A stretch of 64,000 nucleotides of DNA from Litsea cubeba. Its lineage: Eukaryota > Streptophyta > Magnoliopsida > Laurales > Lauraceae. The notes under the pieces were generated by a model. The model was not told where the DNA came from and made no database searches. It worked only from the letters and a program-made list of their open reading frames with translations. Within the stretch, counting starts at the first letter, position 1. Each line of letters begins with the position of its first letter. Made by a program: the position numbers and the translations under genes. This document shows positions 1 through 11,221 of the stretch, piece after piece. Where the stretch lies: NCBI GenBank assembly GCA_012931725.1, contig CM022946.1:56380164-56444163 (forward strand), in the 5' to 3' direction.

Positions 1-375
1 CGTCTAAATCCTTAGGAATTTACAATTGCCAAACATGGATTTACTAAGCTTTAGGAAAATAGTAACTCTTTTTTCTAAGTATTTGGTTGCCAAACAGTGA
101 CCTTAGAAAGACTCAATTGTTCATCAGCATGAATAAGTCTATCTTGGAGAAAAGACCAGTATCATAAGTTGGAACCATAGGGGGTAATCTTTAGGGCATA
201 ATGGGGACTTTCATGGGTAATTAAACTACGAGAGCTACTAATGCCGCATACCAAGCTTCTCCTTCCACATTCCTTCTTTGCATTACCAACAAATCCCCGT
301 GTGAAATTACCTAAAAAGACATCCATCAAAACTCTTTCCCTCCCGAACTTCTTTCTACACTCACCCACCCCCACT
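1..375. other. Flanking sequence, nothing recognised
   Basis: This AT-rich stretch precedes the left end of element A. I see no coding similarity, repeat or RNA gene in it. The five bases just before element A (CTAAC, 376-380) would be its target duplication, but the partner cannot be tested because the other end of A is truncated. Confidence 0.5.
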
Positions 376-380
376 CTAAC

Positions 381-2945
381 TGTTGCGATCCCGGACTGAG
401 ACCCGGGCCCGCGACGTGCGTTTACCACAGGTTCTCGCAGTGAGGATCTCGAGACATGGGGATTTAACTCACACAATCATGTTTGCGGAAGCGTGTAGCA
501 AAACATGTCCATTCATAACATAAACATTTTCAATAAAATGCAAGAGTAAAAATAACATTGACTTAATTAATATCAGAAGAAGGAATGTAAACATGGCATT
601 CCCAACAAGATTAAAGTCCCAAAGTTAAACAAAAGTATGTTAAATCAAGTTTACATCCCATAAGAGGCCAACAAAGGCTAATACATTTCCAAAAGATCAG
701 ATAAAAGACGCCCAAGTCAAAATGAAGTGTATCCCCATGATCCCGCCCGACATCTAGTTGACGTCGTCGGTCAGCCACTCTCGAGCTGGGGGTGGCTCAA
801 CAGCCTCCTCCGGACGCTCCTCCTCAAAGGCAGCGTCTCCTGCATCTGGGCACCAAAACAACAAGCACCAAACACGACGGTTTGGCAGGTAATCAATTTA
901 GGCATGAGCATGGAACAATATAGTTTGAAATAACAATACTAAAATGGTTTATTGAATTCAAAACATTTCATGATTGAATATTCATTTCAAAAATACAAAC
1001 TAGCATGAGTACATATAATATCATGAATAATAAATCCACATTGAGCTCATCCTTTCTCCATCATACATGATGACAAGAGTAAGCAAGACAAACCAAAGCT
1101 GAACAAAACAAAACAGGAGCTCGTGCCACACGAGGTAGGGCGGGGAGGCCGGCCGTGGAACCGGAACAAAGCAAAGATGTGTATAAAATACACGACTAAT
1201 CTGCAGACAGTCCATATGTTTAAGGACCCCTGAACTAGTGGATCAAACTGAAGGGGCAGTCCAAGCTCAGTGGTATTCACATAATTTCAAGAATGCACAA
1301 AATATATCGATACACGATCTAAACACGTCAAAAGTTAAAAGGGAAATTCACTTGTCAAATAAGGCACGACAAAACTAGCAAAATAGCATAATTTATATGC
1401 ATAACAAACTTAAGAAGTGATCCCCTTTTACTTTCTTGAAACAAATCTTCGAACAACCTTGTACTTGAAATTCAAAGCAAACACACGATGATATTCATTG
1501 TATCAAAACAGACGTTCAAAACACTGAGTCCATCAAGTATATGCTAAGACCATTCATTGACTTTTGTGAGATTGCAATCCAAATGTTGAATAAGAAAACG
1601 AATTGGTGTCCCCGAAGTTAGAATACATTTCGGATTTCCAATCGCACAATGTCAAGTTAAAATCCTCAGCATAGTCTAGTTTTTCAATCCCCAAGAAATC
1701 ATGAAAAGAAACAAAACTCAATCCTAAAAATCTGTACAGGTTCATTCGAGCAGTCTTCCCTTCACTCGAGCGGATGCGAGATAGAGGTTTGTCTGCTCGA
1801 GCCAACATAAAGGTCCGCTTAAGCCAACATAAAGGTCCGCTCGAGCGGACAGGTTTCTGTCCCGAACTGCATCAAGCAGTGGCCTAGTTTCTCGAGCAGA
1901 CCCAAGGATCGCTCGAGCAGACAGGCTTCTATCTGGTCCGGAACCAGGCAGTGGCCTGGTCGCTCGAGCCAACATGCTTCTGCCTGTGCGCGCTGAGTGT
2001 AGAAAGTACACTACCTTCTTCACATTTCTGATACTTTTCCTTCCCTTCTTCTCATTTCAGAACCAACCTGCATTCCCTGGGCCACCATGCTCTCCAATGG
2101 ATCAAAATTAACATATAAATCATTCACATCAAAATTTAAACCATTCATTCTCCATTCAATTCATAAAACACTTCCAAGTACTGAACTAACATAATCTTAT
2201 CAATTCATAACATAATTCCAGCAATTTGGAAAGCCATTAACCTCAAGGTATGTAAAGAAACTGAAATTAACATTCAAAAGAGTTTATGCATGACATAGAA
2301 TAAGAGTCAACACATTTAAATCATGCAATTTAAGATCAGATTACAATTAAAATCACACATGCACACAAAATCTATAAGGATTACTTGCCTTTGCCCAAAA
2401 TGCCAAGAAAAATTCTCTCAAAGATCCTAGCAAAAGCTGAGCCACGAAATCTACACAAAGCCTCAACAAGAACACTAAAAAACCAACATATTTTGAAAGA
2501 CAAGGACCCATTTCGAAATGGGCATTGCATGCAAGTAGAAAGGCTTCCTAAGGAGCTCAAAAGACTCCATTAAAGAGATGAAGGAAAGCCCTTACCTAGA
2601 GCTAGCCAAACAAGAAGAAACCAGCTGGGAGAAGGTGGAAAAGTTGCAGAAATTTTGCCCAAATGGTACCCAGCTGAAGCTTGAAGGAAGAGGAAAGCAA
2701 GAGTTAAATCAGATTTTGATTTGAAGCCTTCTAGCTAGGGCATGCAAGAGGAGACGATGAAGGAGGAAGAAGCTCTTCTCAGCTCAAGTTGCAGGAAAAT
2801 CTCAAGAATGAAGAATGAAATGAAAGAGAGGGAAGAAGCTGAGTTAAGTGGCTTGGAAGTGGGGCCCAACAGATCTAAAACTTGCGTTAGCTAAAACATG
2901 GTCTTGCGGACCCCATATGAGATCGACGAAGAAGGATAAAATGAT
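381..2945 (-). repeat. 3' LTR of element A, 5' end missing
   Basis: Bases 381-2035 repeat, in the same order, the right-hand LTR at 6895-7772 plus 9624-10354. The left edge TGTTGCGATCCC corresponds to TGCCGCGACCCC at 6895. The right edge (about 2880-2945) resembles internal LTR sequence of element B near 13183, so several hundred bases of the LTR start are missing and integrase follows directly. Bases 1745-1980 hold a cluster of CTCGAG-centred palindromes. Short reading frames inside the LTR show no recognisable domain. Confidence 0.8.
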
Positions 2946-3434
2946 CCTAAAAAAATCTTGAAACAAATTTGCTATCTCTATCGGATGTGATGGAGACGGG
3001 TTGACCATGCTTATTGACGATCTCATTGATGAACAAATTTGCAAGCAGTGCCATATGCATCATATTCCTTGTCTTCATCGGAATGAAGTGGGCAGACTTC
3101 ATAAGACGGTCTACAATAATCCATATGCAATTATTTCCTTTCTTGGTATTTGGAAAACCGGAGACAAATCCATAGTGATGTGCTCCCATTTCCACTCCAG
3201 AATCTCCAAAGGTTGTAGCAAACCTGGAGGTTTCTAATGTTCCGCTGTAATCAACTGGCAAGTGAAGCAATGTGACACAAACGCTGCTATCTCTCTCTTC
3301 ATGTTGCTCCACCAAAATCTGTTCTTCAGGTTGTGATACATCTTCATGCTACCTGGATGCATAGAGTATCTTATGCTATGGGCTTTAGTCATTATCTCAT
3401 TCTTCAAATCGTCCACATTAGGCACACATAACAT
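2946..3434 (-). pseudogene. Element A integrase, truncated and frameshifted
   Basis: The zinc-binding part is read at 3434-3234, with the His pair in AHSIRYSMH and the Cys pair in CFTC. The catalytic core follows in another frame at about 3200-2950, with IIVDRLMKSAHF and SITSDRDSKF carrying the first two acidic residues of the DDE triad. The frame runs into LTR sequence right after VSRF, so the third catalytic residue and the whole C-terminal and chromodomain region are absent. Family knowledge: this enzyme inserts the cDNA copy into the chromosome. This copy cannot be functional. Confidence 0.85.
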
Positions 3435-3511
3435 TCTGAAACATGGGCATTATGCAATGTGTTTCCAATCTTAGCCAAGTCTGGGTCTTGCAATTGACTA
3501 TCTTTAATCTT

Positions 3512-4220
3512 CTAGATGAAGGTAGGCTTAGACACTATCATATTTGCTAACATCACACCCTTCCTTAGTGGCTGCACTTTAACTCCAAGCTCTTCAAATT
3601 GCTGAAAAACACTAACTTGTCTTAAACTAGCCATAACCGCTAATTTTCTGCTCAAAGCATCAGCTACTACATTCACTTTGTCCGTGTGATACTTGATCGG
3701 GAAGTCATAATCTTTGATGTATTCCATCCACCGTCTCTGCCTCATATTCAATTCCTTCCGCGAGAACAAGTATTGCAAACTGCGGTGGTCTGAATGGACT
3801 TTAAATTTCTCTCCATAAAGATAGTGTCTACACATCTTCAAACCAAATACAACTGCTGCCAACTCCAATGAGTTGCGTAGTTCTTCTCATGATCTTTTAA
3901 CTGTCTCCAGCCATATGCAATCACTTTGTCATCTTGCATCAATACACAGCCTAGTCCCACATTCGATGCATCCGTAAAAACAACAAATCTGCCGCTGCCT
4001 GACGGTAATTGAGGATTGGAGCTGTGGTTAATATTCTTTTCAACTCTTGGAAACTAGTTTCACACTGATCGGTCCAAACAAATGGAACACTCTTCCAAGT
4101 CAATTTTGTCAATGGTGCTGCAATTGATGAAAAACCTTGGACAAATCTTCGATAGTAGCCTGCTAACCCCAAGAATCTTCTGATTTCGGTCACACTGCTA
4201 GGTCTCAGTCCAATTGACAA
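3512..4220 (-). pseudogene. Element A RT thumb and RNase H, broken
   Basis: At 4220-3990 the frame reads RFLGLAGYYRRFVQGFSS, the conserved connection segment of gypsy RT. It breaks by frameshift near 3990, where the first catalytic region of RNase H lies in another frame. At 3868-3512 the frame reads LELAAVVFGLKMCRHYLYG, SDHRSLQYL and ADALSR, all typical of gypsy RNase H and the RH-IN linker. Between 4220 and 4242 residues are missing compared with element B, which retains the expected segment. Confidence 0.85.
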
Positions 4221-4241
4221 CTACGTTCTATCTTGTTTCGA

Positions 4242-4820
4242 TCAACTACTACTTGAGATGATGTGGCCTAGAAAAGTAAGTTGCTCTAGCCAGAATTCAC
4301 ATTTGCTTATCTTTGCATAGAGCTGGTTGTCTCTCAAAAGCTGTAACGATGTCCTCAAGTGCTTTTCATGCTCCTCCTTACTTTTAGAATACACAAGGAC
4401 ATCATCAATAAAAACCACCGTAGAGTGATCCAAGTACTGTGCAAAGACTTTGTTCATGAGAGCCATAAATACTGCGGGTGCATTTGTCAAACCAAAGGGC
4501 ATCACTAAGAACTCGTAATGTCCATATCTTGCTTGAAAAGCTTTTTTTGGCACATCTGATTCTCTAACTCTCAACCAATGATACCCTGACCTCAAGTCTA
4601 TCTTGGAAAAATATGCTGCTCCTTGCAATTGGTCAAACAATTCGTCTATCCTTGGCAATGGGTACTTGTTCTTGATGGTCACATGGTTCAATCTTCTGTA
4701 GTCAATGCACATTCTCAAGCTTCCGTCTTTCTTTTTCACAAATAAAACTGGTGCTCCCCAAGGTGAAACACTTGGCCTAATGAAGCCTTTGCTCAACAAT
4801 TCTTGCAACTGAAGTTTCAA
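4242..4820 (-). pseudogene. Element A reverse transcriptase core
   Basis: A 192-residue open stretch covers the fingers and palm of gypsy RT: SPWGAPVLFVKKKDG, MCIDYRRLN, KIDLRSGYH, VMPFGLTNAP and the catalytic FIDDVLVYS. In one palm motif a Trp replaces the usual residue (YHWLRVRE). The stretch upstream to 5139 is the degraded protease-RT linker with several stops. In life the enzyme copies element RNA into DNA. The thumb and RNase H are out of frame here. Confidence 0.9.
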
Positions 4821-5139
4821 TTCACCTAACTCTGTTGGGGCATCCTATAAGGTACAATAGAAATCGGTGTTGTCCCTGGAAGGAGTTCAATTGTGAACTC
4901 AACTTCTCTAATTGGTGGCAATCCTTTGATTTCTTCAGGAAAAACATCAGGAAATTTGCGCACAACGGGGATTTCCTCCACCCCTTAGGACTGTTTAACC
5001 TCCGTGATAAACGCTATGAATGCTTCACAACCACTTTTCACTAATCTGCTAGCTTTCAAAGCTGATATACAATTGTTATGAGTTTTCTTCCTGTTGCCCT
5101 GAATCATCAATTCTGCCTGTGGTCCTTGTAATCTGAATG

Positions 5140-5463
5140 TTATGATTTTGTTAAAACAGTCCATGGTAGCATGATAGGTCTCCAACCACCCATGCCTGAG
5201 ATTATATCAAAATCATGCATGTCCAGAATGATAAGGTTGGCTGGTAAATTAACATCTCCTAAAATCACTGAACAGCTAGCGTAATAGGTTCTACAAACAA
5301 CCTGTTTACCTACTAGTGTGGTCACGGTCAAAATATAATCCAATTTTATATGTGGTGCATCATTCGTCTTTGCAAACATAGGAGATAGAAAGGAGTGTGT
5401 GGATCTAGGATCAAATAAAATCTGTGCTTCTACTCCACAGACAAGAAGTTTACCTTCTACCAT
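5140..5463 (-). pseudogene. Element A aspartic protease, active site altered
   Basis: About 107 residues match the retropepsin-like domain of chromoviruses: VEGKLLVCGVEAQILFDPRSTHSFLS, followed by GDVNLPANLIILDMHDFDIISG (quoted in pieces; see 5463 downward). The usual active-site stretch is D-S/T-G-A-T-H-S. Here the Asp is present but the next residues are Pro-Arg-Ser, so the catalytic Gly is lost. The frame ends in a frameshift after ISGMG. The gag CCHC region precedes it. Confidence 0.8.
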
Positions 5464-5699
5464 ATCGCTTGCAGCCTCCGCATCCGCACGATTGAGATGG
5501 TATATGCATCCCTACTGTTGTGGCCTGTTTTATGCCTGATTTTGTCTGCCTTGCAGCATTTCTGTTCTGAGGGGGACGAGCATTCTGATTTTGAGCTTGC
5601 TATTTGCCTTGCTGTTATCGCTGAGGTCGTCCTGCTTGGTTCTGAGCTGGTGCCTGATTCTGAGGAGCCGTTTGTCTCTGTTGCTAGTTTATATTACCT

Positions 5700-6735
5700 T
5701 GAGTGTGGAGTTGTGGGCAATCCTTGATGGCATGATCCATAGCCCCACACCTGAAACAAGCACCTATGGCCTTACGACATTTATGAGTTTGATGGTTCTT
5801 GCCACAGTGGTCACAACCATGCCTTGCTTGATTCTGGTCTTGCCTTGACCGCTTGTTATGCTGTTGCCTCTGATTCTAATGTTGGTGCTGCTGCTTCTTG
5901 TCCTAGATGATCTGATTGTTGTAGTCTTCAAACTTGTATGCCCGCTTAACCACTTCAGCAAAGGTTACGGATGGTACTATGCCCGTATCATCTCTCTTAA
6001 TAATGGGATTTAACCCTTCCAAGAACTTGGTAATCTTTTTCTGCTCGGTGTCAATCAGCTCGGTAGCATATCTGGCAAGTCTCTCAAACTTGGTCACATA
6101 CTCAAGAACAGTCATAGTCCCTTACTTGAGCTAGCTGGAACTCAATAGCTTTCTGTCTCTTAACATGGGTAGGGACATATTTGTCTGTGAATTGTGTCAT
6201 GAAGGATGTCCACGCATCACCATTAGCCATAGTTAGATACGGTTCCTTAACCGTTTGCCACCAAGAGTCTGCATGTCCATAAACACAAAGAAGCTGTGAG
6301 GTGTACATTCTGCCTGCCCGTACACGTAAAGGCATCGAAGATCTTCTCAGTATTAGTTAACCAGTCATCTGTAGCCAGTGGGTCTTCTTGAACCGTGAAC
6401 TCTTTGGGTCCCCTCTTCCTGAACCTCTCAAAGTGAATGTTAGGGTCATGGTCCATGTTATTAATCACAATATTAGGAACCAAAGGTTGTGCAGGTTGGG
6501 GCTGAGGTCTATTCTGTAAGACATCCAATAGCTGTCTCTTCACTTATGCCATTTCTTCATCTTTCTTTGCCATCTGTTCCTGAAATCTGGCTTGAGTTTC
6601 ATTTGCTTGCCTCTGTTGTTCTAACATAGCCTGCATGAGTTCTTGGATCTGAGTAGCCGTGGGGGAATTAGCTGGATCTGTCTCATTCTTATTACTACCT
6701 GAAGCATTGTTTGCCGGTGCTTTTCTTGGAGGCAT
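5700..6735 (-). pseudogene. Element A gag, frameshifted, with zinc knuckles
   Basis: The start MPPRKAPANN at 6735 fits a gypsy gag N-terminus and is followed by a Gln-rich coiled segment. One in-frame TAA lies near 6543. The gag core follows with frame changes near 6320 and 6115, the last part reading LEYVTKFERLARYATELI and FLEGLNPIIK. Downstream, in yet another frame (about 5826-5710), lie two Cys-His knuckles, CDHCGKNHQTHKC and CFRCGAMDHAIKDC. Gag forms the particle and binds element RNA. At least three lesions make this copy dead. Confidence 0.85.
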
Positions 6736-6878
6736 GATGCTGTAAAATAAAATGTTAGTACATAATTAAACATGGTTTGGTTGGTCATCTAGGCCTTGAC
6801 TAAATGAACTAACGAACTCACGGATCCTCGCCACGCCCTAAGATTTCTACTTTCTTTTAAGTGCCTGAAACAAGTCCC

Positions 6879-6890
6879 GCTTTGATACCA
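6879..6890 (-). other. Primer-binding site of element A (initiator Met tRNA)
   Basis: The minus strand reads TGGTATCAAAGC four bases inside the LTR end at 6895. It matches the usual plant Met-tRNA primer site TGGTATCAGAGC with one difference. This fixes the minus-strand orientation of element A. Confidence 0.8.
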
Positions 6891-7772
6891 GTCCTGCCGC
6901 GACCCCGGACTCGACGTGCGTTTACCACAGGTTCCCTCGGTGAGGATCCCGAGAATGGGGATTTAACTCACACAATCATGTTTGTGGAAGCATGTAGCAA
7001 AACGTGTCCATTCATAACATAAACATTTCCAATAAGATGCAAGAGTAAAAATAACATTGACTTAATATCAGAAGAAGGAATGTAAACAAGGCATTCCCAA
7101 CATGATTAAAGTTCCAAAGTTAAACAAAAGTATGTTAAATCAAGTTTACATCCCATAAGAGGACAAAAAGGCCAATACATTTCCAAAAGATCAGATAAAA
7201 GACGCCCAAGTCAAAATGAAGCGTATCCTCATGATCCCGCCTGACGTCTAGTTGAAGTCGTCGGGCTACCACTCTCTAGTTGGCGGTGGCTCAACAGACT
7301 CCTCCGGACGCTCCTCCTCAAAGGCAGTGTCTCCTGTATCTGGGCACCAAAACAACAAGCACCAAATATGACAGGTTGGCAGGTAATCAATTTAGGCATG
7401 AGCATGGAACAATATACTTTGAAATAACAATACTAAACTGGTTTATTGAATTTAAAACATTTCATGACTGAATATTCATTTCAAAAATACAAACTAGCAT
7501 GAGTACGTATAATATCATGACTAGTAAATACACATTGAGCTCATCCTTTCTCCATCATACATGATGACAAGTGTAAGCAAGGCAAACCAAAGCTGAACAA
7601 AACAAAATAGGAGCCCGTGCCACACGAGGTGGGCGGGGAGGCTGGCCATGGAACCGGAACAAAGCAAAGATGTGTATAAAATACACGACTAATATGCAGA
7701 TAGTCCATATGTTTAAGGACCCCCGAACTAGTGGATCAGACTGAAGGGGCAGTCCAAGCTCAGTGGTATTCA

Positions 7773-9618
7773 TGTTAGACCCTAAGTTGTTTGCAATTTT
7801 ATGTCTTGCATTTGCATTATATTCATCTCATTACCTTCATTCTCATTTCACAAAGTTTCATCTTGAAAATCATTCTTTTGAATTAACCTACTCATGTTTT
7901 ATTTAAACTCTTTTTGGCTTATTTGAATCTTGATTTTAATCATGATTTTCTGGATAAAACAATTTATAAAAACACATTACAAATCTGAGTTTTCAAATGG
8001 TTTCAAAGTTCCACTTTTCTAAAGCTTCAGATCTTCAGAAAAATAGCCTGACCACACTGTCGGTCAGCTCGTCGGTTCGTGTCGGCCAACTGACAAAGTG
8101 AACCGAGACCAACCGATGGCTCTGTCGGTTCCATTTCCAGAGAGCTACAAATTTCAAACATTCTCTGTCGGTCAGCTCTGTCAGTCAGCTCGTTGACTCT
8201 TGTCGGTCAACCGACAATGCATAAAATTTCAGACCGAGAGCTCGTCGGTTCCAAAACCAGACATCAACATTTTCAACATTTTTGTGTTGTCGGTTCAACT
8301 GTCGGTCCCTTGTCGGTCAACCGACAAGTACTTATAGGTCAGAAAACTTTAAAAAATATGACCGTTGTAATGTGACCGTTGAGCTGTCCATCGACCGACA
8401 CCCAGTTGTCGGCTGACTAACATGTATCCATTGGACCACTTTTTCTATAAAAAAACAAGTTCATCCCAAAGTACTTTTTGATGATTGAAGACGGCATTTT
8501 TGGTGTTTTAAGAGCCCAAGCAAAGGGAATGAATTAAGGGAGCTTAATTGGTCCAAATGGAAAGCTAAAGCTTGATTATAAGAAGTTCAATTCTAGTAAG
8601 CTTTAATTTCCTTTTTCATTTGTTTCATGCTTTGTTTTAAAACTTTGGAAAATGTTTTCTAGCATGTTAACTATGTTGTGTGGAATCCATATCTTATTTA
8701 ATCTTTGATTCATTTGTTTTGGATTCCACCTCTTGATTCAAACCAAGCTATATTTCAATCTTTGGTAATCATGCTTTAGAAAATCTTTGATTTCTTTTGT
8801 AGCATGTTTTATTAACTTGTTTGAATCCTTCCTTATTGTTTTCAATCATTTGAACTTTAGTTAAACCTTATTCCTTGAAAACAACATTGGATTTGCATTA
8901 CATGTTTAGTCATAACTGTTGATACAACTTGAATCTTTGATTTTCTTATCTTCTTCAAGTTAGTTTTATACATGTGATTAGCATCATCTTCAATCAAATC
9001 TTTGTGTCTTAACTTTCAAATGCTTTTAGCATAAATTGTTTGAAATTCATTTTAAACTTGATTGAAGATTTCACACGCACACTTAATGAACATTCATCTT
9101 TGCATTTTCATAGTGTTCTGTGTGAGTTAGATTTTGACTTTCATATTCGCCTATTTAAGAGGCATTGTAATAGAGCTTAAACTATTTCTCTTCTAGTGTT
9201 TATACACTTCCTTGAGAAAGAAAAACCCATTGATTGTAAAGGTTATTGCTTAGCCTAAGAAAAGCATAGTGTAAAGGTTCTTGCTTAGCCTATAAAAGCA
9301 TATTGTATAGGTTGTTGTTAAGCCTTGAAAAACAACATTGTAAGGTTATTGCTTAGCCTTGGAAACCATAAATAGTGAAAATCCGGTGGGGTGTTGGAAC
9401 ACAAGCCGGTAGTGGATGTAGGCATTGAGGCCGAACCACTCTAAATGATTGTGTTGTGGTGATTGCTTTGTGGTGATTGACTTGTTTATCTTCCGCACTT
9501 ATTCATATAATCATCACTAGTTGAAGGTTAATTTGAAGAAAATAAAATTTACTCATTAATTTGTAGATCACCCAATTCACCCCCCCCACCTCTAGGGTTA
9601 GGATCCCTTGGACTTTCA
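7773..9618 (+). mobile_element. SIRE-type solo LTR (1,846 bp)
   Basis: The unit starts TGTTAGACCC, ends GACTTTCA and is flanked by ATTCA (7768-7772) and ATTTA (9619-9623), a 5-bp duplication with one later change. Its reverse complement begins TGAAAGTCCAAGGGATCC, closely like the LTRs of the nested element at 24404 and 30288, and shares their CCCTAGAGG / poly-G block. No internal region or second LTR remains, so it is a solo LTR, normally the product of LTR-LTR recombination. A TATA-like TATAAAA lies at 8446-8452. It contains several perfect inverted repeats (see findings). Confidence 0.9.
8060..8410. repeat. Cluster of GTCGGT / ACCGAC palindromic motifs in the solo LTR
   Basis: More than ten copies of GTCGGT or its complement ACCGAC occur within 350 bp, some as joined palindromes (GTCGGTCAACCGAC near 8201 and 8316). 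The cluster sits just upstream of the TATA-like sequence at 8446, the position expected of an LTR enhancer. Clusters of palindromic motifs in this part of the LTR are, to my knowledge, described for Sireviruses. The binding factor is unknown. Confidence 0.7.
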
Positions 9619-10354
9619 ATTTACATAATTTCAAGAATGCACAAAACATATCGATACACGATCTAAACACGTCAAAAGTTAAAAAGGGAAATTCACTTGT
9701 CAAACGAGGCACGACAAAACTAGGAAAATAACATAATTTATATGCATAACAAACTTAAGAAGTGGTCCCCTTTTTCTTTCTTGAAACAAATCTTCAAACA
9801 AGCTTGTACTTGAAATTCAAAACGAACACACGATGATATTCATTGTATCAAAACGGACGTTCAAAACACGGAGTCCATCAAGTATATGCTAAGACCATTC
9901 ATTGACTTTTGTGAGATCGGAATCCAAATGTCGAATAAGAAAATGAATTGGTGTCCCCAAAGTTAGAATACATTTCAGATTTCCAATTGCACAATGTCAA
10001 GTTAAAATCCTCAGCCTAGTCTAGTTTTTGAATCCCCAAGAAATCACGAAAAGAAACAAAACTCAATCCTGAAAATCTGTACAGGTTCGCTCGAGTGGTC
10101 TTCCCATCGCTCGAGCGGACGCGAGATAGAGGCTTGTCTGCTCGAGCCAACATAAAGGTCTGCTTGAGCGGACAGGTTTCTATCCCGAACTGCATCAGGC
10201 AATGGCCTGGTCGCTCGAGTGGACATGCTTCTATCTTCTCTGGAACCAGACTGTGGCCTGGTCACTCGAGCGACTGGGTCACTCGAGCGGATAGGCTTCT
10301 GCCTGTGCTCGCTGAGTGCAGAAACTGGACTTCCTTCTTCATATTTCTGATATT

Positions 10355-11221
10355 TGGACAGTATCTGGATCAGTTCACAGTGGTGTTTATTGATGACATT
10401 TTGGTGTACTCCAAGACTAAAGAAGATCATGAAGAGCACTTGAGGATAGCACTGCAACTTCCGAGAGATAACCAGATGTATGCAAAGCTTAGTAAGTGTG
10501 AATTTTGGTTGGAACAAGTTACATTTTTGGGACATATTATTTCCAAAGAAGGGTTATTAGTGGATCCGGCCAAGATTGAAGCAGTCATGGATTGGAAAAG
10601 ACCAAAAAATGCATCAGAGATCAGGAGTTTTCTTAGATTGGCAGGGTATTACCAGAGGTTTGTTCAGGGATTTTCGTCAATTGCGTCACCATTGACAAAG
10701 TTAGGAAGGATGCAGCATATGTATGGACAGATCAGTGTGAGGCTGGTTTCCAAGAGCTGAAAAAGAGATTGACTACAGCACCGATCCTTACTTTTCCATC
10801 CGGAAGCGGCAGTTTTACCATTTTTACCGATGCTTCAAATGTTGGACTTGGATGTGTATTGATGCAAGATGAAAAAGTGGTTGGTTATGGATCCCGGCAG
10901 TTGAAAGATCATGAGAAGAACTATGCAACCCATGACCTTGAGTTGGCAGCGGTTGTTTTTGCATTAAATATGTGGAGACATTACCTCTATGGAGAGAAGT
11001 TTGAGGTTCACTCCGATCACCGCAGTCTACAGTATTTGTTTTCTCAGAAAGAGCTGAACATGAGGTAGAGAAGATGGATGGAATACATCAAGGATTATGA
11101 TTTTCCAATCAAGTATCACCCAGGGAAAGTGAATGTAGTCGCTAATACTTTGAGTAGGAAGTCAGTAGGCTTGGCAAGTCTTCGGGGTACTTGTGTGTTT
11201 CAGCAGTTGGAAGAGCTGTGA
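10355..11221 (+). pseudogene. Element B: RT palm end, thumb and RNase H
   Basis: Coding similarity starts abruptly at QYLDQFTVVFIDDILVYS, the RT catalytic motif, and continues through CEFWLEQVTFLGHIISKEG and FLRLAGYYQRFVQGFSS. After a frameshift near 10703 RNase H follows: FTDASNVGLGCVLMQD, LELAAVVFALNMWRHYLYG and SDHRSLQYLF. A TAG at 11066 stands where element A has Gln (NMRQRRW), and a TGA lies at 11218. The missing N-terminal half shows this element was truncated, with LTR sequence of element A now directly upstream. Confidence 0.9.

Larger units (their letters stand above)
381..10354 (-). mobile_element. Element A: decayed Tekay/Del-type Ty3/gypsy chromovirus
   Basis: On the minus strand the order is LTR, Met-tRNA primer site, gag with CCHC fingers, protease, reverse transcriptase, RNase H, integrase, LTR, which is the Ty3/gypsy order. 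The long LTRs, the RT word FIDDVLVYSKS and integrase words such as SITSDRDSKF fit the Tekay/Del chromovirus lineage. Every domain is broken by stops or frameshifts. The left LTR lacks its 5' part and is joined directly to the integrase core. The right LTR holds a solo LTR insertion and is truncated at about 10354, where plus-strand element B begins. The lineage call comes from motif recognition, not from a tree. Confidence 0.85.
6895..10354 (-). repeat. 5' LTR of element A, split by a solo LTR and truncated
   Basis: Bases 6895-7772 and 9624-10354 together repeat the left LTR 381-2035. The two halves rejoin exactly when the solo LTR and one copy of its target duplication are removed. The LTR stops at about 10354, in the middle of the matching stretch, and plus-strand RT sequence of element B follows at once. 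A cluster of CTCGAG-type palindromes lies at 10087-10300, as in the partner LTR. Confidence 0.85.

Noticed and set aside
162..476. 104-codon minus-strand frame at the left edge
   Set aside because: It spans the border of element A LTR and flank, with no recognisable domain.
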